Shown here piece by piece: positions 57,732-64,000 of a DNA stretch of 64,000 nt. The position numbers and the translations under genes are program-made. Below the pieces are notes generated by a model. The model worked only from the letters and a program-made list of their open reading frames with translations, was not told the origin of the DNA and made no database searches. Every line of letters starts with the position of its first letter. Within the stretch, counting starts at the first letter, position 1. The DNA is from Ailurus styani (taxonomy: Eukaryota > Chordata > Mammalia > Carnivora > Ailuridae): NCBI GenBank assembly GCA_002007465.1, contig LNAC01000781.1:511383-575382 (forward strand), read 5' to 3'.

Positions 57732-60700
57732 ATGGCTCTAAATGTATATCTCTCAATAGTTACTCTGAATGTAAATGGACTAAATGCCCCAACTAAAAGA
57801 CACAGGGTATCAGAATGGATAAAAAAACAAGACCCATCGATATGCTGTCTACAAGAAACTCATCTTACACGCAAAGACACCTCCAGATTTAAAGTGAGGG
57901 GGTGGAAAACAATTTACCATGCCAATGGACAGCAAAAGAAAGCTGGAGTGGCAATCCTTATATCAGATAAACTAGATTTTAAGGCAAAGAATATCATAAG
58001 AGATGAGGAAGGACACTATATCATACTAAAAGGATCTGTCCAACAAGAAGATCTAACAATCATAAATATCTATGCCCCTAACATGGGAGCAGCCAATTAT
58101 ATAAACCAATTAATAACAAAATCAAAGAAACACATCAACAATAATACAATATTAGTAGGGGACTTTAACACGCCCCTTACTGAAATGGACAGATCATCCA
58201 AGCAAAAGATCAACAAGGAAATAAAGGCTTTAAATGACACCCTGGACCAGTTGGACATCACAGATATATTCAGAACATTCCATCCCAAAACAACAGAATA
58301 CACATTCTTCTCCAGTGCACATGGAACATTCTCCAGAATAGACCATATTCTGGGTCACAAATCAGGTCTCAACAGGTACCAAAAGATTGGGATCATTCCC
58401 TGCATATTTTCAGACCATAATGCTCTGAAACTAGAACTCAACCACAAGAGGAAAGTTGGAAAGAACTCAAATACATGGAGGCTAAAGAACACCCTACTCA
58501 AGAATGAATGGGTCAACCAGGAAATTAAAGAAGAATTAAAAAAATTCATGGAAACAAATGAAAATGAAAACACAACTGTTCAAAATCTTTGGGACACAGC
58601 AAAAGAAGTCCTAAGAGTAAAGTATATAGCAATCCAAGCCTTTCTCAAGAAACAAGAAAGGCCTCAAGTACACAACCTAACTCTACACCTACAAAAGCTA
58701 GAGAAAGAACAGCAAAGAAAGGCTACACCCAGCAGGAGAAGAGAAATCATAAAGATCAGAGCAGAAATCAATGAAATAGAAACCAAAAGAACAGTGGAAC
58801 AAATCAATGAAACTAGGAGCTGGTTCTTTGAAAGAATTAATAAGATTGATAAACCCCTGGCCAGACTTATCCAAAAGAAAAGAGAAAGGACTCAAATTAA
58901 TAAAATCATGAATGAAAGAGGAGAGATCACAACCAACACCAAAGAAATACAAACAATTCTAAGAACATATTATGAGCAACTCTACACCAGCAAATTTGAC
59001 AATCTGGAAGAAATGGATGCATTCTTAGAGAAATATAAACTACCAAAACTGAACCAGGAAGAAACTGAAGACCTGAATAGACCCATCACCAGTAAGGAGA
59101 TTGAAGCAGTCATCAAAAATCTCCCAACGAACAAGAGCCCAGGGCCAGACGGCTTCCCAGGGGAATTCTACCAAACATTTAAAGAAGAATTAATACCTAT
59201 TCTCCTGAAACTGTTCCAAAAAATAGAATTGGAAGGAAAACTTCCAAACTCCTTTTATGAGGCCAGCATTACCTTGATCCCCAAACCAGGCAAAGACCCC
59301 ATCAAGAAGGAGAATTACAGACCAATATCTTTGATGAATACGGATGCAAAAATCCTCAACAAAATACTAGCCAATAGGATCCAGCAGCACATAAAAAGGA
59401 TTATTCACCACGACCAAGTGGGATTTATTCCTGGGATGCAAGGTTGGTTTAACATTCGCAAATCAATCAATGTGATACAAGACATTAATAAAAGAAAGAA
59501 CAAGAACCATATGATCCTCTCAATAGATGCTGAAAAAGCATTTGACAAAGTACAGCACCCTTTCTTAATCAAAACTCTTCATAGTGTAGGCATAGAGGGT
59601 ACATACCTCAATATCATCAAAGCCATCTACGAAAAACCCACAGCGAATATCATTCTCAATGGAGAAAAACTGAGAGCTTTTCCCCTAAAGTCAGGAACAC
59701 GGCAAGGCTGTCCACTATCACCACTGCTATTCAACATAGTACTAGAAGTCCTAGCCTCAGCAATCAGACAACAAAAAGAAATAAAAGGCATCCAAATCGG
59801 CAAGGAAGAGGTCAAACTCTCACTCTTTGCAGATGATATGATACTTTATGTGGAAAACCCAAAGGACTCCACTCCAAAACTGCTAGCACTCATACAGGAA
59901 TTCAGTCAAGTGTCAGGATATAAAATCAATGCACAGAAATCAGTTGCATTTCTATATACCAACAACAAAACAGAAGAAAGAGAAATTAAAGAGTCAATCC
60001 CATTTACAATTGCACCCAAAACCATAAGATACCTAGGAATAAACCTAACCAAAGAGGCAAAGAATCTGTATTCAGAAAACTATAAAGTACTCATGAAAGA
60101 AATTGAGGAAGACACAAAGAAGTGGAAAAACATTCCATGCTCATGGATGGGTAGAATAAATATTGTGAAAATGTCTATGCTACCTAGAGCAATCTACACA
60201 TTTAATGCAATCCCCATCAAAATACCAGCAATTTACTTCAAAGAAATGGAACAAATAATCCTAAAATTTATATGGAACCAGAAAAGACCCCGAATAGCCA
60301 AAGGAATGTTGAAAAAAAAAAGCAAAGTTGGCGGCATCACAATTCCAGATTTCAAGCTCTATTACAAAGCCGTCATCATCAAGACAGTATGGTACTGGCA
60401 CAAAAACAGACACATAGACCAGTGGAACAGAATAGAGAACCCAAAAATGGACCCTCAACTCTATGGTCAACTAATCTTCGACAAAGCAGGAAAGAATGTC
60501 CAGTGGGAAAAAGACAGTCTCTTCAACAAATGGTGTTGGGAAAACTGGTCAGCCACATGCAGAAAAATGAAACTGGATCATTTCCTGACACCACACACAA
60601 AAATAGACTCAAAATGGATAAAAGACCTCAATGTGAGAAAGGAATCCATCAAAATCCTCGAGGAGAACACAGGCAGCAACCTCTTCGACCTCAACCGCAG

Positions 60701-61547
60701 CAACTTCTTCCTAGGAACCTCACCAAAGGCAAGGGAAGCAAGGGCAAAAATGAACTATTGGGACTTCATCAAGATTAAAAGCTTTTGCACAGCAAAGGAA
60801 ACAGTCAACAAAACCAAAAGACAACTGACAGAATGGGAGAAGATATTTGCAAATGACATATCAGATAAAGGGCTAGTATCCAAAATCTATAAAGAGCTTC
60901 TCAAACTCAACACCCATAAAACAAATAACCCAGTCAAGAAATGGGCAGAAGACATGAACAGACATTTCTCCAAAGACATCCAAATGGACAACAGACACAT
61001 GGGAAAGTGCTCAACATCACTCGGCATCAGAGAAATACAAATCAAAACCACCACAGCGAGATACCACCTTACACCAGTCAGAATGGCTAAAATCAACAAG
61101 TCAGGAAATGACAGATGTTGGCGAGGTTGCGGAGAAAGGGGAACCCTCCTACACTGTTGGTGGGAATGCAAACTGGTGCAGCCACTCTGGAAAACAGTAT
61201 GGAGATTCCTCAAAAAGTTGAAAATGGAGCTACCCTACGACCCAGCAATCGCACTACTGGGTATTTATCCTAAAGACACAAAGGTAGTGATCCTCAGGGG
61301 CACGTGCACCCGAATGTTTATAGCAGCAATGTCCACAATAGCCAAACTATGGAAAGAACCTAGATGTCCATCAACAGATGAATGGATAAAGAAGATGTGG
61401 TATATATATACAATGGAATACTATGCAGCTATCAAAAGAAACGAAATCTTGCCATTTGCAACGACATGGATGGAACTGGAGGGTATTATGCTGAGCGAAA
61501 TAAGTCAATCAGAGAAAGACAATTATCATATGATCTCTCTGATATGA
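57732..61547 (+). CDS. L1 ORF2p: endonuclease / reverse transcriptase, intact
   Basis: ORF2p nicks genomic DNA and reverse-transcribes L1 RNA at the nick. The frame is open for 1271 codons, close to the length of other mammalian ORF2 proteins. The N-terminal APE-like endonuclease (about residues 1-238) keeps N13, E42, D144, N146, D204, D228 and H229, matching human N14, E43, D145, N147, D205, D229 and H230 with a constant one-residue offset. The reverse-transcriptase domain has the [12 protein letters not shown] block with D599 and the FADD motif at 699-702, again offset by one from human. The C-terminal cysteine-rich region shows a CCHC arrangement at C1129, C1133, H1141 and C1146. The start [18 protein letters not shown] aligns with the family start. 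Translation is presumably by the poorly efficient reinitiation known for L1. No inactivating change is visible; missense damage cannot be excluded. Confidence 0.97.
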   Translation: MALNVYLSIVTLNVNGLNAPTKRHRVSEWIKKQDPSICCLQETHLTRKDTSRFKVRGWKTIYHANGQQKKAGVAILISDKLDFKAKNIIRDEEGHYIILKGSVQQEDLTIINIYAPNMGAANYINQLITKSKKHINNNTILVGDFNTPLTEMDRSSKQKINKEIKALNDTLDQLDITDIFRTFHPKTTEYTFFSSAHGTFSRIDHILGHKSGLNRYQKIGIIPCIFSDHNALKLELNHKRKVGKNSNTWRLKNTLLKNEWVNQEIKEELKKFMETNENENTTVQNLWDTAKEVLRVKYIAIQAFLKKQERPQVHNLTLHLQKLEKEQQRKATPSRRREIIKIRAEINEIETKRTVEQINETRSWFFERINKIDKPLARLIQKKRERTQINKIMNERGEITTNTKEIQTILRTYYEQLYTSKFDNLEEMDAFLEKYKLPKLNQEETEDLNRPITSKEIEAVIKNLPTNKSPGPDGFPGEFYQTFKEELIPILLKLFQKIELEGKLPNSFYEASITLIPKPGKDPIKKENYRPISLMNTDAKILNKILANRIQQHIKRIIHHDQVGFIPGMQGWFNIRKSINVIQDINKRKNKNHMILSIDAEKAFDKVQHPFLIKTLHSVGIEGTYLNIIKAIYEKPTANIILNGEKLRAFPLKSGTRQGCPLSPLLFNIVLEVLASAIRQQKEIKGIQIGKEEVKLSLFADDMILYVENPKDSTPKLLALIQEFSQVSGYKINAQKSVAFLYTNNKTEEREIKESIPFTIAPKTIRYLGINLTKEAKNLYSENYKVLMKEIEEDTKKWKNIPCSWMGRINIVKMSMLPRAIYTFNAIPIKIPAIYFKEMEQIILKFIWNQKRPRIAKGMLKKKSKVGGITIPDFKLYYKAVIIKTVWYWHKNRHIDQWNRIENPKMDPQLYGQLIFDKAGKNVQWEKDSLFNKWCWENWSATCRKMKLDHFLTPHTKIDSKWIKDLNVRKESIKILEENTGSNLFDLNRSNFFLGTSPKAREARAKMNYWDFIKIKSFCTAKETVNKTKRQLTEWEKIFANDISDKGLVSKIYKELLKLNTHKTNNPVKKWAEDMNRHFSKDIQMDNRHMGKCSTSLGIREIQIKTTTARYHLTPVRMAKINKSGNDRCWRGCGERGTLLHCWWECKLVQPLWKTVWRFLKKLKMELPYDPAIALLGIYPKDTKVVILRGTCTRMFIAAMSTIAKLWKEPRCPSTDEWIKKMWYIYTMEYYAAIKRNEILPFATTWMELEGIMLSEISQSEKDNYHMISLI

Positions 61548-61817
61548 GGAACTTGAGGGGCAGGGTGGGGGGTTGTGGGGCGTAGGGAGGGAAAAATAAT
61601 GAAAGAAGATGGGATGGGGAAGGACACAAACCATAAGGGACTCCTAATCTCACAAAACAAACTGAGGGTTACTGGGGGTGGGAGGGTAGGGATAGGGTGG
61701 ATGGGTTATGGACATTGGGGAGGGTTTGTGCTTTGGTGAATGCTGTGAAAGATGTAAGCCTGATGATTCACAGACCTGTACCCCTTGGGCAAAGAATAAA
61801 AATAAAATTTAAAAAAA
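61548..61817 (+). terminator. L1 3' UTR, G-rich tracts, poly(A) signals and tail
   Basis: Short 3' UTR after ORF2. It contains two G-run clusters able to form G-quadruplexes on the sense strand (61563-61587 and 61674-61697), a common feature of mammalian L1 3' UTRs. Two overlapping-phase AATAAA signals lie at 61795-61800 and 61801-61806, just before the A-rich end. The last 55 bases share sequence with the tiny minus-strand L1 end at 38822-38875. Confidence 0.9.
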
Positions 61818-61827
61818 ATCTATATTA
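61818..61827 (+). repeat. 3' target-site duplication of the full-length L1
   Basis: Second copy of atctatatta, directly after the L1 poly(A) tail. The flanking A run makes the exact 5' boundary of this copy uncertain by a few bases. Confidence 0.85.
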
Positions 61828-62689
61828 ATTGTATTCTTTGCATACAACACTTACATGAAGAACTGCTGTTCTACCCGAAGTTAGAACATAAACAAGGAAC
61901 TCTATAAATATAGAAAAAGAAATAATTCTACCTCCATGTCAAAGAACTACCTAGAAAAATCCATGATAGGGATTGAAGTAGGACATATACCTGTCTGTCT
62001 TCCAGCTGCAGTTCCAAAAGAAAAAAAGAGACAAAAACAAAACCTTTTAGTACAAGGACACAGCTTGAGGAGGGTCTAAAGTCCCACTTAACATTGAACA
62101 AATAGTAGAGCTTCTTTTTCTGGATATATCTCCCTGTATATAAAAACAGCAAAGCCTTATAAAAGTTTTTGTAGTATACTAGAAAAGGAACATTATCCTA
62201 AACATTCCAAATATATACATATTTCTGAAAATTGTAGCCAGTAGGAAATAAAAAATTATTTTAGAAAATATTTATTCAGTCCATTGAAATGTATGCAAAA
62301 GATATGACTCAATGAAAGAGATACTATAATTGATAAATTAATTTTCAGAAAGAATGAAAGTGGAATTGATAAAAATAAAGACAAATTGAAAGGGAATTTT
62401 AAAAATTAAATAGTTAAAGTTCATGTGGAGACAAAAGAAACAGAATTCACGCTGCGAAGAACTGAATCACTGGTTTTCCAAATAGAATTCTTAAAAACGA
62501 ATAAAATTATAAAAGAAAAGGTCCTATAGAAGAGAGATTAATTACCAAGCCTGAGAATTATGAGCATACCCTGGCAAAAATTCTAAAAAATTGACAGTAG
62601 GCAATAACTCAAGATTAAACAAGAGAGAAAAATTCTGATTTTATTTGTGTCTTCACTATTTTTTTCTTAGTTAATCTAACTAAAGTCTA
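61828..62689. other. Unassigned A-rich sequence downstream of the L1
   Basis: No gene. It may continue the interrupted LINE-2 or belong to the old L1 downstream, but neither can be shown by eye. Confidence 0.4.
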
Positions 62690-64000
62690 CAAATAATACC
62701 ACAGAAATACAAAGGATCACAAGAAACTACTATGAACAATTATATGTCAGCAAATTGGATAACCTAGAAGAAATGGATAAATTCCTAGAAACATACACTT
62801 TACTAAGACTGAATCATGAAGAAATAGAAAACTTGAACAGATCAATAAATAGTAATGAGATTGAATCAGTAATAAAAATATCTCCCCCACAAAACAAAAC
62901 AAAACAAAAACAAAAAACAAACAAACAAACAAACAAACAAAACCTCCCAAAAAAGAATAGTCTAAGACCAGATGTTTTCACTGGTGGACTCTACCAAATA
63001 TCAAAGGAAAAATTAATACCAATCCTTCTCAAAATTTTTCAAATAATTGAAAAAGAGGGAACATTTCCAAACTCATTTTATGAGCCAGACCAGGACACTA
63101 TAAGAAAAGAAAATTGTAGGCTAATATTCTTGATAATTATAAATGCAAAAATACTTGACAAAATATTAGCAAACTGCATTCAACAGTACATTAAAAGGAC
63201 TATACACCATGATGAAGTGGGATTTATCCTTGGGATGCAACAATGGGTCAATATCCACAAATCAGTAAATGTGACACACTACATAACAAAATGAAGAATA
63301 AAAATCTATGATCGTCTCAGTAGATGTAGGAAAAGTATCTGACAAAATTCAACATCCTTCCATGATTAGAAAAAAACCCTCCCAGTAAGTTATATACAGA
63401 CAAAACGTACTTTAACCTAATAAAGGCCTTATATGACAAACCTACACTAGTATACTCAATGTTGACAAGCTGAAAGCTTTTCCTTTAATATTAGGAACAA
63501 GACAAAGTTTTCTACCTCTGCCACTTCTATTCAACATAATAGATACTGTATGTCTAGCAAAAGAAATTAAGCAAAAATTAAACAAAAGAAAGAAAAGGCA
63601 ACAAACTTGAAAGAAAGAAGTAAAATCGTCTGCAGATACCATGATCTTATATATAGAAACCCTAAAGACTACACAAAAAACTGTTCTAATAAATTCATAA
63701 AATTGCAGTATACAAAATCAATATACAAAAATCAGTTGTGTATCTATGTACTAACAATGAGCTACCTGAAATAAAAATAGAAAAAAAAATCCAATTTACA
63801 ATGGCATCACAAAGAATGAAATACTCATAAATAATTTTAACCAAAGAAGCAAAAATCTGTACAATGAAAACTGTATGAAATTGATGAAAGAAATTGAAGA
63901 AAACAGAAATAAAAGGAATATGGTCTATTTTCGTGAATTAGATGAATTAATATAATTAAAATGTCCATAGTATCCAAAGTGATCTACAGATTCAATCCAA
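62690..64000 (+). mobile_element. Old LINE-1 ORF2 fragment, degraded, runs off the window
   Basis: Conceptual translation in pieces follows the ORF2 reverse-transcriptase region: a [11 protein letters not shown] block (compare [13 protein letters not shown] in the intact L1), then [32 protein letters not shown], then [17 protein letters not shown] and [12 protein letters not shown]. The longest open piece (62755-63294) ends before the catalytic block, and later pieces are frameshifted. An A-rich repeat expansion (62889-62943) lies where the intact protein has the NKSPGPDGF segment. It is dead by frameshifts and stops. Same orientation as the full-length L1 but clearly much older. Confidence 0.9.
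62889..62943 (+). repeat. (CAAAA)n / (CAAA)n expansion inside old L1
   Basis: Tandem caaaa units followed by caaa units. The surrounding L1 normally has only a short caacaaac stretch here, so this is a local microsatellite expansion seeded by L1 sequence. Confidence 0.85.

Larger units (their letters stand above)
55172..61817 (+). mobile_element. Full-length LINE-1 (L1) retrotransposon, ORF2 intact
   Basis: A complete autonomous non-LTR retrotransposon in the usual L1 order: CpG-rich 5' UTR, ORF1 (partly hidden by an assembly gap), short spacer, ORF2, G-rich 3' UTR with polyadenylation signals and an A-rich tail. The 10-bp string atctatatta occurs just before the element (55162-55171) and just after its tail (61818-61827), as expected of a target-site duplication made by target-primed reverse transcription. 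The total of about 6.65 kb, with the gap at face value, fits a full-length carnivore L1. The element sits inside an older minus-strand LINE-2 fragment, so it arrived later. The open ORF2 and the recognisable TSD argue for a fairly recent insertion. What cannot be seen is the ORF1 start. Confidence 0.96.

Noticed and set aside
60272..60778. 168-codon plus-strand frame in another phase inside ORF2
   Set aside because: It is a shadow of the intact ORF2 reading frame; A-rich L1 DNA often leaves long alternative frames.

Overview
The window is AT-rich, repeat-dense, non-coding mammalian DNA. The frequent tRNA-derived SINEs (heads reading gggcgcctgggtggctcag, CT-rich bodies, AATAAA-bearing A-rich tails) are the CAN/SINEC family of Carnivora. 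The youngest copies, with 'gtgggttaaagcctctgccttcggctc' style heads, and the 3' ends of the young LINE-1 copies fit a caniform carnivore. A mustelid is my best guess, but the species cannot be fixed from sequence alone. No host protein-coding gene, tRNA, rRNA or CRISPR array is supported. Almost every open reading frame is a chance frame or lies inside a repeat.

Positions 1-55171 are a patchwork of ancient and lineage-specific repeats. The ancient layer is LINE-2 fragments (long ones near 13.3-14.15 kb and 25.85-26.77 kb), MIRs, an MLT1 LTR (3.6-4.1 kb), a short hAT-like DNA transposon (45.85-46.15 kb), a probable LTR-element remnant (52.6-54.3 kb) and old LINE-1 pieces. Over this lie about twenty CAN SINEs in both orientations, many with clear target-site duplications (TSDs), plus truncated carnivore LINE-1 3' ends. 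Microsatellites include a (TG)n of about 28 units at 28.47 kb and a (CA)n at 20.18 kb. The unique intervals between repeats hold no recognisable gene. The block at 45.46-45.79 kb looks most like a regulatory element, and one minus-strand open segment near 12.1-12.4 kb might be an orphan exon or decayed retrocopy.

Positions 55172-61817 hold the main feature: a full-length, plus-strand LINE-1 inserted into an older LINE-2 fragment and flanked by a 10-bp TSD. It has a CpG-rich 5' UTR, an ORF1 whose 3' half is readable and open, a 79-nt inter-ORF spacer, a completely open ORF2 of 1271 codons with all checked endonuclease and reverse-transcriptase catalytic residues, a G-rich 3' UTR and a poly(A) tail. 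An assembly gap of 814 Ns (56330-57143) hides the end of the 5' UTR and the start of ORF1, so competence for retrotransposition cannot be judged fully. ORF1p (RNA-binding chaperone) and ORF2p (endonuclease plus reverse transcriptase) would act together in target-primed reverse transcription. The same ORF2p machinery mobilises the tRNA-derived SINEs, which explains the shared TSD and poly(A) style across the window.

Positions 61828-64000 are unique sequence followed by a much older, degraded LINE-1 ORF2 fragment that runs off the window end.
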